Below are positions 46,091-54,155 of a DNA stretch of 64,000 nt, piece after piece. The translations under genes and the position numbers were made by a program. The DNA lies in assembly GCA_963777725.1 (NCBI GenBank), contig CAVZRR010000014.1, positions 186,001 through 250,000 on the forward strand, in the 5' to 3' direction. This DNA comes from RPQJ01 sp963777725 (GTDB lineage: Bacteria > Pseudomonadota > Gammaproteobacteria > Steroidobacterales > Steroidobacteraceae). Positions within the stretch are counted from its first letter, which is position 1. Each line of letters opens with the position of its first letter. Below the pieces are notes generated by a model. That model ran no database searches. It was not told where the DNA came from and worked only from the letters and a program-made list of their open reading frames with translations.

Positions 46091-47018
46091 TCATCCCGCG
46101 GAATGTGCTCGCTCCAGCAGCACCCGTGCGAAACGCTCGGCAGAACCCGGTGCATGCGCGAAGAACAGCGACGGTTCGGTCAGCTCGAGTTCCAGCACCA
46201 CCGGCGAGTCGTCAGCGCCGCGAATCAGGTCGATCCGCGCGTAGACCGGCCGGCTCGATCCAAGCGCGGCATAGGCCTGCCGCGCAACCGCCAACTCGTC
46301 GGACTGCGGCTGCCGCGGGGTGATCTGCTCGGGTGCGAAGAGCCCTTCGACGAGAGCAGCGCCCGCCCTCAGCAGCGGCCCCTTGCGGATCGCGTGGCTG
46401 AACTCGCCGCCCAGGTAGATCAGCGCGGTCTCGCCCATGCTCGTCCACGCGATCGAGATACGGCTGCAGCATGGCGCTGCGCCCTTGGGCCAGCAGTCGC
46501 GCCAGATGTTCGGTGGCTCGTGCGACTTCGTGCCGGCGATAGCGTGCGGTGTCCTTTGAACCGGCGCCGATCGACGGCTTGACGACGAACTCGGCGAACG
46601 AATCGGTCCGTCCTGCGGTCAGCGCGTCGGCACCATCGCCAAGAAACCGCTCGAGCTGTTGCGCCGCGATCGATTCCGGCTCGACGAATCGAGTCGGCAC
46701 CACCGGGATGCCCTGCTGCGCGAGTTCGTGCAGATAGTGCTTGTCGGTGTTCCAACGCACGACGGCTGGAGGATTGAGCAGTACCGTCTGTTGCGCGCAG
46801 CGCTCGGCCCATGGCAGGAACTCGTTAATCCGCTCGACGTAGTCCCAGGTGGAGCGCAGGACGGCCGCAGAGTAGCTTCGCCAATCGACAGCGGCGTCAT
46901 CCCAGAACGGAGTCGCCACTTCGGCCCCAGCCTCGCGCAGTGCCGCCGCAAGCGGCTCCATGTCTTCGTCGAGTGCCAGCGCTTCGCGCGCGCTGACCAG
47001 CGCAATTCGGGTCGGCAT
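46091..47018 (-). CDS. ATP-grasp domain protein (RimK/glutathione-synthetase-like), frameshifted
   Basis: About 309 residues. N-terminal domain: MPTRIALVSAREALALDEDM, WDDAAVDWRSYSAAVLRSTW, WAERCAQQTVLLNPPAVVRW; ATP-grasp core: FAEFVVKPSIGAGSKDTARY and, over a shift near 46440, TALIYLGGEFSHAIRKGPLL, RPVYARIDLIRGADDSPVVL, ELELTEPSLFFAHAP. The E.E....PSLFF end is typical of cytosolic ATP-grasp ligases annotated as glutathione-synthetase-like. The ligated substrates are unknown. GATG start at 47018. Confidence 0.85.
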
Positions 47019-47213
47019 CAGTGAACTGTCGGTTTCGTGAGCGCCAAATCAGGTTGATCGTTGAATTTCCTCCGCAGCGGCGTATATTTCGCTCGTAGCC
47101 TCATGATTCCCCACGGGTTTCAACAGGCAGCCGGTGGGGAAATTACATTAGATAGTTGACGTAAGTGCCTGAAATAAAAAAGCCAGATAGGCTACGACTC
47201 AAGCTGGGGTGAC
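47019..47213. other. Divergent promoter region, no clear boxes
   Basis: AT-richer than the surroundings, with TAGTTGACG near 47153 and an A-run near 47174-47181; no convincing -35/-10 pair. A small AGCC/GGCT hairpin is at 47181-47193. Confidence 0.3.
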
Positions 47214-47600
47214 ATGATGCGTACAGATTGGGAGCGCTTTCGGGATGCGGTCGTGGTGCTGGCAGGTTCCGGCCCGCTCAAGCAGCGCCTGGCCGATGCC
47301 TGCCTGAAGCACCTGGGCGGCATCGAAATCGACGCCTTGCCGCGCGACGTGCGGGGTGAGTTCGCCGAGTTGAATGCTGCACTGCAGAGCGGCTCGCGCA
47401 CCGGCCGGTTGAGCCCGGTTGCGGCCTGCGTGCTGAAGATGTCGGAGGCGGAGGCTGCGCGCCACGCGGAGCGCATCGTCACGATCTTCGCCGGACTGCA
47501 CGAACAGCATCCGGCGCTGCCGGCGAACCGTTCAGCGGCGCTGCTGCGCGCCGTGCCGAGCGACGACGACGACCTGCCGGCGTTCCTCAATCGAGCTTGA
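47214..47600 (+). CDS. Hypothetical protein convergent with TIR-like gene
   Basis: 128 residues, mainly helical: WERFRDAVVVLAGSGPLKQR, LADACLKHLGGIEIDALPRD, VRGEFAELNAALQSG and KMSEAEAARHAERIVTIFAG. Acidic end PSDDDDLPAFL. No family recognised; no signal peptide or transmembrane segment. GGGG lies before the paired ATG-ATG. The 3' end overlaps the TIR-like gene by 14 bp on the opposite strand. Confidence 0.7.
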   Translation: MMRTDWERFRDAVVVLAGSGPLKQRLADACLKHLGGIEIDALPRDVRGEFAELNAALQSGSRTGRLSPVAACVLKMSEAEAARHAERIVTIFAGLHEQHPALPANRSAALLRAVPSDDDDLPAFLNRA

Positions 47601-48048
47601 ACTCGATCGTGTCGAAGCGCGTCGTCTCCTCGTGACGCGCCTGGCGCTTGATCGCGTCCACGAGTTGCCGCTTGTCCCAAGGCACCACCTCGTCGCCCAT
47701 TTCCAGCACGGCCGGCGCGATGGTTTCGTGCGCACCGAAGGGCTCCAGCACGACGACCGGCTTGTCATACGCCTTGGCGCAGTGGAGCTGAAACTCAACC
47801 CAGTCCAGGTGCTTCCGATAGAGCTGTGACGGCACGATCACGGCTTCGGCCTCATTGATCTGCCGGCGCAGGTCCTCGCGCAGCGCCTCCTTGTCGCCGG
47901 CCGGCCGCTTGTCAGGCGTGCTCGTGTTCCGATAGAAGAAATTGTTGACGCTTTCGAGGTACTCGAAGACGCGCAGGTAATCGTCGTCGGGCTGCCATAC
48001 GTGACAGACGAACAAGCGGATCGGGTTCTTCTGCGTTACGCTGCTCAC
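47587..48048 (-). CDS. TIR-like nucleotide-binding-fold protein (DUF1863/ThsB-like)
   Basis: 153 residues. The sequence matches the TIR-like/DUF1863 fold: IRLFVCHVWQPDDDYLRVFE, YLESVNNFFYRNTSTPDKRP, ALREDLRRQINEAEAVIVPS, QLYRKHLDWVEFQLHCAKAY, DKPVVVLEPFGAHETIAPAV. Catalytic-type acidic and polar residues typical of TIR NAD-cleaving or cyclic-ADPR-forming proteins may be present (E in WVEFQ, aromatic neighbours). DUF1863 proteins include Thoeris ThsB, which senses phage and makes a signal molecule; but no ThsA-like effector is adjacent. Standalone DUF1863 proteins are also common, so a defence role is possible but not shown. Confidence 0.85.
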   Translation of the reverse strand: MSSVTQKNPIRLFVCHVWQPDDDYLRVFEYLESVNNFFYRNTSTPDKRPAGDKEALREDLRRQINEAEAVIVPSQLYRKHLDWVEFQLHCAKAYDKPVVVLEPFGAHETIAPAVLEMGDEVVPWDKRQLVDAIKRQARHEETTRFDTIEFKLD

Positions 48049-48148
48049 GGATCCTCCGTCTGCAGGCCCCAGATGGGCACGACCGGGGTAGTGTAGCCCA
48101 GACGACGTGATTTCGGATCCTCGCCGCGGCCTATAAAATCGGGACCGA

Positions 48149-48904
48149 ATGCGCCTTCTGCTCTACAACATCCGGTATGCGACGGGTACCGGCGCCGCCT
48201 TTCACCTGCCGGTCCCCGGCGCGGGTTACCTGCGCAGCAATCCGCGGGTGCTCGACGGCATCACCCGGTTCATCAAGGCTGCCGACCCGGACATCGTCGG
48301 CCTGGTGGAGGTCGATACCGGCTCGATCCGCACCGGCGGGGTCAACCAGGCCGAGGTGATTGCGGAGTCGCTGGGCCACTACTCGACCTACCAGTGCAAG
48401 TACGGCACGGCATCGTTCAACACGCTGGTGCCCATCGTCAACAAGCAGGCGAACGCGTTCCTCGCGGCGCCCCGGGTCGAGGGCGAGCGGTTTCATTATT
48501 TCGACACCGGCATCAAGCGGCTGATCATCGAGCTCGAGCTCGACGACTTGTGCGTGTTCCTGGTGCACCTGTCGCTCAAGTTCCGCCACCGCCATGCGCA
48601 GCTGCGCCACCTGTTCGAGCTCGTGAAGCGCTCGCGCAAGCCCGTGATCGTCGCCGGCGACTTCAACACCTTCTGGGGCGAGCACGAGATGGCGCTGTTC
48701 ATGGAGGCCGCGGGCTTGAAGAGCGCGAACCGCGATCGGCTGCCCTCGTACCCGGCAAAGAAGCCGCGCATGGAACTCGATTTCATCCTGCACACGCGCG
48801 GCATCGAGATCAGTTCGTTCGAGGTGCCGGCCGTCACGTTCTCCGATCACCGCCCGCTGATCTGCGACTTTCGCTTGACCGGCGAGCAGCTCGCCGCTGC
48901 TTGA
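48149..48904 (+). CDS. Endonuclease/exonuclease/phosphatase-family protein
   Basis: 251 residues. EEP fold with MRLLLYNIRYATGTG, VGLVEVDTGSIRTGGVNQAE (metal Glu), CVFLVHLSLKFRHRHAQLRH (His), PVIVAGDFNTFWG (GDFN), MELDFILH and TFSDHRPLICDF (SDHR). All catalytic residues are present, so it likely hydrolyses a phosphodiester or nucleic acid. Its 3' end is 22 bp before the FadJ-like gene, same strand. A TATAAA box at about 48133-48138 is only ~12 nt before the ATG, so the leader may be very short. Confidence 0.92.
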   Translation: MRLLLYNIRYATGTGAAFHLPVPGAGYLRSNPRVLDGITRFIKAADPDIVGLVEVDTGSIRTGGVNQAEVIAESLGHYSTYQCKYGTASFNTLVPIVNKQANAFLAAPRVEGERFHYFDTGIKRLIIELELDDLCVFLVHLSLKFRHRHAQLRHLFELVKRSRKPVIVAGDFNTFWGEHEMALFMEAAGLKSANRDRLPSYPAKKPRMELDFILHTRGIEISSFEVPAVTFSDHRPLICDFRLTGEQLAAA

Positions 48905-48926
48905 GCGGCCGTTCCGAGGAGTTGCG

Positions 48927-50972
48927 ATGAGCGAGAGCAGCGCAGCGAGCGGCCCGCAGTGGTCGTTCGAGATCGATCCGCAGCGCATCGCATGGCTGTG
49001 CTTCGACCAGCCGGGCGCGAATGCGAACGCGTTGTCCCGGACCGCAATGGAGCAGTTCGCCGCGCGGCTCGATGAAGTTGCAGCCGCTGCCCCGCGCGGC
49101 CTGGTGATCACTTCCGGCAAGTCGGGTTTCATCGCCGGCGCCGACGTGCGCGAATTCGGCCAGGTCGCGTCGCCGGAGGAAGCCGTGCCCTTCATCCGCG
49201 CAGCGCACGCCATCCTGGCTCGACTCGAGGCGCTGCCGTTCCCGACCGTCGCAGCGATCAATGGCTACTGCCTCGGCGGCGGACTCGAGCTCGCCATGGC
49301 CTGCCGCTACCGCGTCTGCGTGGACGACCCCAAGGCGGTGCTCGGCCTGCCCGAGGTCATGCTGGGCATCCATCCCGGTTTCGGCGGCACCGTCCGCGCC
49401 GTGCGGCTCGTCGGCGTCACGGCGGCGATGGATATGATGCTGACCGGTCGCAACCTGCGTCCCGACAAGGCGCTGCATCTCGGACTCGTCGATCGTGTCG
49501 TGCCGGCGGCGGAGTTGCGCTCTGCGGCCGCGTCGATGGCAACCCACCCGGGACCGGCGCGCCGCGCGCCGCTCGGGCAGCGACTTCTCTCGTTCGGCGC
49601 GCTGCGCGGCCTGGTCGCGCCGAAGATCGAGCAGCAAGTCGCCCGCCGGGCGAAGCGCGAGCATTACCCGGCCCCTTACGCAATCGTCGATCTATGGCGC
49701 CGGCACGGCGCGAATCCGCGCACCGGCTACGAGGCCGAGGCGCAGTCGGTCGCGCGGCTCGTCTGCACCCCGACCTCGCGCAACCTGGTGCGCGTGTTCT
49801 TCCTGCAGGAGCGCATGAAAGCGCTGGGCGGACGGGACGTGCCGAAAGGCGGGCACGTGCACGTGGTCGGCGCGGGCGTGATGGGCGGCGACATTGCCGC
49901 CTGGAGCGCGCAGCGCGGCTTCACGGTGACGCTGCAGGACCGCTCCACCGAACTCGTGGCGCCGGCGCTGGAGCGCGCCCGGGCGTTCTTCGAGAAGCGC
50001 GCGCGCGTCCCCGGCAAGGCGGCGGAGGCGATGGCCCGCCTCACTGCGGATGTCGCAGGCCAGGGCGTCGAGAAAGCGGATCTCGTGATCGAGGCGATCT
50101 TCGAGGACGCCGCCGCCAAGCGCGACCTGTACGCGCGGCTCGAGCCGCGCATGAAGCCGGGCGCGATCCTCGCCAGCAACACGTCGAGCATCATGCTCGA
50201 GGACCTCGCGGGCAGTCTCGCCGATCCCGGCCGCCTCGTCGGGCTGCACTTCTTCAATCCGGTCGCGCAGATGCCGCTGGTCGAAGTGATCGAGTCTGCG
50301 CAGACCCGGCCCGAGGCGCGGACCGCGGCGCTGGCCTTCACGCGAGCCATCGACAAGCTGCCCCTGCCCTGCCGCAGCGCGCCCGGCTTCCTGGTCAACC
50401 GGATCCTGATGCCCTACCTGACCGAGGCCATGCTGGCCGCGCAGGAGGGCGTGGCGTTCGCGACCATCGATCGCGTCGCGACGGATTTCGGCATGCCGAT
50501 GGGACCGATCGAACTCGCGGACACGGTGGGTCTCGACGTGTGCCTGCACGTTGGCCGGATCCTCGCGTCCGCATTCGGACGGCCCGCACCGGAAGCGGTC
50601 GCGGAGCTGGTGCAATCCGGCAAGCTCGGCCGCAAGTCCGGCGGCGGCCTCTACGAGTGGCGGGACGGCAAGGCCGTGAAGCCGGCGGCCACCGGTTCCG
50701 CCCCGGAGGAGCTCGTGGATCGCCTGGTGCTGCCGATGGTCAACGAGGCGATCGCGATCCTGCGCGAAGGCGTCGTCGCCGACGCCGATCTCGTCGATGC
50801 CGGCGTGATCTTCGGTTCGGGCTTTGCGCCGTTCCGCGGCGGCCCGCTGCAATATGCCAAATCGCGCGGACCGGCAGTCGTCCTCGAACGGCTGCGCGAA
50901 CTGGAGGCGCGGCACGGCGCCCGCTTCCGACCGGATCCCGGCTGGGACGCCTTTGCGCGAGGGGCGCTGTGA
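48927..50972 (+). CDS. FadJ/FadB-like bifunctional enoyl-CoA hydratase/3-hydroxyacyl-CoA dehydrogenase
   Basis: 681 residues. Enoyl-CoA hydratase part (residues ~10-200): both catalytic glutamates are present in GGGLELAMACRYR and LPEVMLGIHPGFGG. The linker contains basic surface. Dehydrogenase part from about 310: NAD-binding GAGVMGGDIAAWSAQRGFTV, ASNTSSIMLEDLAGSLADPG, catalytic His in LVGLHFFNPVAQMPLVEVIE, and a C-terminal domain from about 490 (GFLVNRILMPYLTEAM; second copy KFLVN-like at the end, SGFAPFRGGPLQYA). This is the alpha-subunit of fatty-acid beta-oxidation; the thiolase partner is not in the window. GAGGAG upstream of the ATG. Co-directional with the cNMP-rhodanese gene. Confidence 0.93.
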   Translation: MSESSAASGPQWSFEIDPQRIAWLCFDQPGANANALSRTAMEQFAARLDEVAAAAPRGLVITSGKSGFIAGADVREFGQVASPEEAVPFIRAAHAILARLEALPFPTVAAINGYCLGGGLELAMACRYRVCVDDPKAVLGLPEVMLGIHPGFGGTVRAVRLVGVTAAMDMMLTGRNLRPDKALHLGLVDRVVPAAELRSAAASMATHPGPARRAPLGQRLLSFGALRGLVAPKIEQQVARRAKREHYPAPYAIVDLWRRHGANPRTGYEAEAQSVARLVCTPTSRNLVRVFFLQERMKALGGRDVPKGGHVHVVGAGVMGGDIAAWSAQRGFTVTLQDRSTELVAPALERARAFFEKRARVPGKAAEAMARLTADVAGQGVEKADLVIEAIFEDAAAKRDLYARLEPRMKPGAILASNTSSIMLEDLAGSLADPGRLVGLHFFNPVAQMPLVEVIESAQTRPEARTAALAFTRAIDKLPLPCRSAPGFLVNRILMPYLTEAMLAAQEGVAFATIDRVATDFGMPMGPIELADTVGLDVCLHVGRILASAFGRPAPEAVAELVQSGKLGRKSGGGLYEWRDGKAVKPAATGSAPEELVDRLVLPMVNEAIAILREGVVADADLVDAGVIFGSGFAPFRGGPLQYAKSRGPAVVLERLRELEARHGARFRPDPGWDAFARGAL

Positions 50973-51036
50973 TACCATCCGTCGCCTTTGACAAAGAGCC
51001 CGGGAGCGTTGGATTCGCCACGGGCCCACGGATGCA

Positions 51037-52116
51037 ATGACGGAGCCTTCGCCCCTCGACCTGACCCTGCTGCGATCCTTCTCGCCGCTCGACGGCCTGA
51101 AGGGCGAGAACCTGCGCGCGCTCGCGCGGAAGACGACGATCCGCGAGATGGGCCAGGGGCGGCTGCTGTTCAAGGAAGGCGACTCCGACAAGCGCACCTT
51201 CTACCTCGTCTCGGGCACGGTGGACCTGCTCACGGGCGGCCACGTCGTCGGCACCGTCAAGGGCGGCACGCCCGATGCGCGCCACCCGATCGCCCCGATT
51301 CTGCCGCGGCGCTGCTCGGCGCGCGTCGCGTCCGATCACATCGAGTACCTCGCGATCGACAGCGACCTGCTCGACGTGCTGCTCACCTGGGACCAGACCG
51401 GCACCTATGAAGTGGGCGAGTTGCAGCCCGGCACCGCGAGCGACGACTGGATGACGCTGCTGCTGCAGAGCCGTGCGTTCCACAAGATCCCGCCGGCCAA
51501 CCTGCAGGCCGTGTTCATCCGCATGGAGCGCGTCAGCTTCGCCGCCGGCGAGACCGTGATCCGCCAGGGCGCCGACGGCGACTACTTCTACGCGATCGTG
51601 AGTGGACGTTGCCTCGTCACCCGCGAGACGCCGCTCAATCGGGAAGGCATCAAGCTCGCCGAGCTCGGCATGGGCGACACGTTCGGCGAGGAAGCGTTGA
51701 TCTCGGGCGCACGTCGCAACGCGACCGTGACGATGGTGACCGACGGCACGCTGATGCGCCTCGGCAAGGACGACTTCAATTCGCTGCTCAACGAGCCGAT
51801 GCTGCACTGGGTCGACTACGACGAAGCGAAGGCGATCGTCGCGTCGGGCGGGCGCTGGCTCGACGTGCGGCTGCCGAGCGAGTTCGAGCACTGCCATTTC
51901 GACCAGGCGATCAACGTGCCGCTCTACTTCATCCGCCTGAAGTTGAAGACGCTCGATCCGTCGGTCTCGTACGTGGTGTGCTGTGAGAACGGCCGGCGCA
52001 GCTCGGCGGCGGCCTACATCCTGAGCGAGCGTGGCTTCGAGACCCGCGTGCTGACGGGCGGCATCGCGGCCACCGACCTGGCGGAAGCCCTGAACTCGAC
52101 CAGCTCGGGCGGCTGA
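51037..52116 (+). CDS. Double cyclic-nucleotide-binding domain protein fused to rhodanese
   Basis: 359 residues. Two CRP-like cNMP-binding domains: first from about residue 15 (SFSPLDGLKGENLRALARKT, GRLLFKEGDSDKRTFYLVSG), second from about 150 (SRAFHKIPPANLQAVFIRME, ETVIRQGADGDYFYAIVSGR, GDTFGEEALISGARRNATVT). The phosphate-binding Arg is in GARRNA of the second domain; the first lacks an obvious one. The C-terminal rhodanese domain has ASGGRWLDVRLPSEFEHCHF, VPLYFIRLKLKTLDPS, and active-site loop VVCCENGRRSSAAAYILSER with the catalytic Cys. No DNA-binding helix-turn-helix. Probably a cAMP- or c-di-GMP-responsive sulfurtransferase or sensor. Confidence 0.9.
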   Translation: MTEPSPLDLTLLRSFSPLDGLKGENLRALARKTTIREMGQGRLLFKEGDSDKRTFYLVSGTVDLLTGGHVVGTVKGGTPDARHPIAPILPRRCSARVASDHIEYLAIDSDLLDVLLTWDQTGTYEVGELQPGTASDDWMTLLLQSRAFHKIPPANLQAVFIRMERVSFAAGETVIRQGADGDYFYAIVSGRCLVTRETPLNREGIKLAELGMGDTFGEEALISGARRNATVTMVTDGTLMRLGKDDFNSLLNEPMLHWVDYDEAKAIVASGGRWLDVRLPSEFEHCHFDQAINVPLYFIRLKLKTLDPSVSYVVCCENGRRSSAAAYILSERGFETRVLTGGIAATDLAEALNSTSSGG

Positions 52117-52128
52117 GCCACCCGCTCG

Positions 52129-52488
52129 CTACATCGTGTGCGTCGGTTTGTCGCCGCCCAGCGCACCGGCCAGGTAGCTCTCGATCTTGCGCTGCGTGTT
52201 GCCGCGGTCCTGCTCGCTGAACTGCACGCCGATGCCGGCCGTGCGCTTGCCCTGCGCGCCCTTCGGGGTCATCCAGATCACCCGGCCGGCCACCGGCAGC
52301 TTCTCGTCCTCGCCCATCAGGTTGAGCAGCATGAACACCTCGTCACCGAGGCGGTAATTGCTGTTGGTGGGAATGAAGAGCCCCCCGTTCTTCACGAACG
52401 GCATGTAAGCGAGGTACAGCGCGCTCTTGTCCTTGATGGTGAGCGTCAGCAGTCCTGGCTTGTTCGGTTGCCGTGTCACGGGACCCAT
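52129..52488 (-). CDS. pilZ: PilZ-domain type IV pilus assembly protein
   Basis: 119 residues. PilZ fold: GLLTLTIKDKSALYLAYMPF, VKNGGLFIPTNSNYRLGDEV, FMLLNLMGEDEKLPVAGRVI, RTAGIGVQFSE. The RxxxR and (D/N)xSxxG motifs for c-di-GMP binding are not evident, as in Pseudomonas/Xanthomonas PilZ proper, which acts through PilB/FimX contacts without c-di-GMP. Its ATG overlaps the holB stop by one base (TGATG). Position after holB is the usual one in gammaproteobacteria. Confidence 0.93.
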   Translation of the reverse strand: MGPVTRQPNKPGLLTLTIKDKSALYLAYMPFVKNGGLFIPTNSNYRLGDEVFMLLNLMGEDEKLPVAGRVIWMTPKGAQGKRTAGIGVQFSEQDRGNTQRKIESYLAGALGGDKPTHTM

Positions 52489-53519
52489 CAGGCGACTCCT
52501 TTGCGCCGGAAGGCGGCCACCAGCTCGACGAGCAGGGCCTCGAGGACCAGTTGCGGCGCAGCCGGCCCCTCGAGGAGCCGCCGGGCTTCGCGCAACCGAT
52601 CCACCATCCGGAATGCCGCGCTTATGTTCACTTCCGCGGCGGCCCTTTGCAACAACGGGCCACCCGGAATCGTGAGGCGAGTCGCATCCGGCAGCGTGCG
52701 GCGGCGCAATGCCGTGCCGAGCCACGCCTCCAGCCAGTCGAGACGCACCGGCAGGCCCTCCCCCAGCATGTCGGCAGACGTGCGCGTGACTTCGCTGCGC
52801 CCCGACAGCAGGTCGTCGAGCAGGCCCGTCATCTGCGACTCGAGGCTGGCAAAATGGGGCGCGAGCGCCGCCGCCCGCAAAGGCGCCCCACCCGCGAGGT
52901 CGAGCAGGCCCGCGGCAGGAACGGCACCGAGCTCGGCGCCGAGCCACTGCGTCGCCGGGGCCGCGCCGGGACGCGGGATCTCGACACGCTGGCAACGACT
53001 GCGCAGCGTCGCGAGCAGGCGGGACGGCCGTGAGGTCACCAGCACCAGCAAGGTCCTCGGCGAAGGCTCCTCCAACGTCTTCAGCAGCGCGTTCTGGGCG
53101 TTGATCGTCATCGAATGCGCCGGCGACACGATCGCCACCCGGTAGCCGCTGCGCATGCTCGTCATGCCGAGCTGCTCGCAGGCTTCCCGGACGGCATCGA
53201 CGCCGATCGACTTCTTGTCTTCGGGGATGCGCAGCCAGTGCAGGTCGGGATGCGAAGCGGCGCGGCTTAACGCGCAGTCGGCGCACTCGCCGCAGGGGAT
53301 CAGCATCGCTCCGCGGCGACTGCAGAACAGCGCCCCGGCGAGCACGGCCGCGAATCGTTCCTTGCCGACGCCTTCCGGCCCATGCAGCAGCAGAGCGTGC
53401 GGCAGGCGCTCGCCCGCGACGGCGGTCTCGAGGCGTGACCGGGCACCCTCGTGCCACGGCAACAGCGTCAGCGGCACGCTGGCGCTGGCCTCCGGCTCCG
53501 TCGCGGCACCAGCCTTCAC
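52488..53519 (-). CDS. holB: DNA polymerase III subunit delta'
   Basis: 343 residues, clamp-loader component. Segments: LPWHEGARSRLETAVAGERL, Walker-like GPEGVGKERFAAVLAGALFC, zinc module IPCGECADCALSRAASHPDL, VDAVREACEQLGMTSMRSGY, NAQNALLKTLEEPSPRTLLV, TSRPSRLLATLRSRCQRVEI. The GTG at 53519 is preferred because it overlaps the tmk stop by four bases (GTGA); an ATG upstream at 53555 would overlap tmk more. The zinc Cys quartet is complete. Confidence 0.93.
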   Translation of the reverse strand: MKAGAATEPEASASVPLTLLPWHEGARSRLETAVAGERLPHALLLHGPEGVGKERFAAVLAGALFCSRRGAMLIPCGECADCALSRAASHPDLHWLRIPEDKKSIGVDAVREACEQLGMTSMRSGYRVAIVSPAHSMTINAQNALLKTLEEPSPRTLLVLVTSRPSRLLATLRSRCQRVEIPRPGAAPATQWLGAELGAVPAAGLLDLAGGAPLRAAALAPHFASLESQMTGLLDDLLSGRSEVTRTSADMLGEGLPVRLDWLEAWLGTALRRRTLPDATRLTIPGGPLLQRAAAEVNISAAFRMVDRLREARRLLEGPAAPQLVLEALLVELVAAFRRKGVA

Positions 53520-54154
53520 CGCGACTTCCCGAGCAGCGAGTCGAGGCTCGCGCACACCTGGGTCGCCACCTCGTCGACGCCGTGCGACGCGTCGAGCACG
53601 CGAAAGCGCTCCGGCTCACGGCCTGCGCGCTGAAGATAGACGGCACGCACGCGTTCGAAGAACTCGCGCTGCTCCGTCTCGAAGCGGTCGGGACCTTCTG
53701 CACCGTTGCGCTGGCGCGCGCGCGCTAGGCCGGTTTCCACCGGAGTGTCGAGCAGCAGCGTCAGGTCCGGCTGCAGGTCCGGATGGACGATGGCCACCAG
53801 CGCGTCGATCTGCGCGACGGGCAGGCCGCGGCCACCACCCTGGTAGGCGTAGGTAGCGTCGGTGAAGCGATCGCAGAGCACCCAGGCGCCGCGGGCGACC
53901 GCTGGCCGGACGAGATTGTCGAGGTGCGTGGCGCGCGCGGCGAACATCAGCAACAACTCGCAGGACTGCGGCATCGCCTCCGAACCGCGCTCGAGGAGGA
54001 TCTCGCGCAGGCGCTCCGCTCGTGGCGTGCCGCCAGGTTCGCGCGTGACGGTCACCTCGACGCCATGTTCGCGCAGCCAAGCCGCGGCGCGCGCGAGCTG
54101 CGTCGTTTTGCCGGCGCCTTCGCCGCCCTCGAACGTGATGAATCGACCTCGCAC
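53516..54154 (-). CDS. tmk: Thymidylate kinase
   Basis: 212 residues. dTMP to dTDP phosphorylation. P-loop FEGGEGAGKTTQLARAAAWL, EVTVTREPGGTPRAERLREI, LLMFAARATHLDNLVRPAVA, VLCDRFTDATYAYQGGGRGL, LTLLLDTPVETGLARARQRN, DRFETEQREFFERVRAVYLQ. GTG start at 54154 begins one base after the mltG TGA. Standard in this position. Confidence 0.95.
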   Translation of the reverse strand: MRGRFITFEGGEGAGKTTQLARAAAWLREHGVEVTVTREPGGTPRAERLREILLERGSEAMPQSCELLLMFAARATHLDNLVRPAVARGAWVLCDRFTDATYAYQGGGRGLPVAQIDALVAIVHPDLQPDLTLLLDTPVETGLARARQRNGAEGPDRFETEQREFFERVRAVYLQRAGREPERFRVLDASHGVDEVATQVCASLDSLLGKSR

Positions 54155-54155
54155 C

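Noticed and set aside
47150..47213. Promoter using TTGACG near 47156
   Set aside because: No -10 element at acceptable spacing.
49694..51197. Long open frames on both strands over the FadJ-like and cNMP-rhodanese genes
   Set aside because: Overlap well-supported coding sequence, composition-driven, no motifs.
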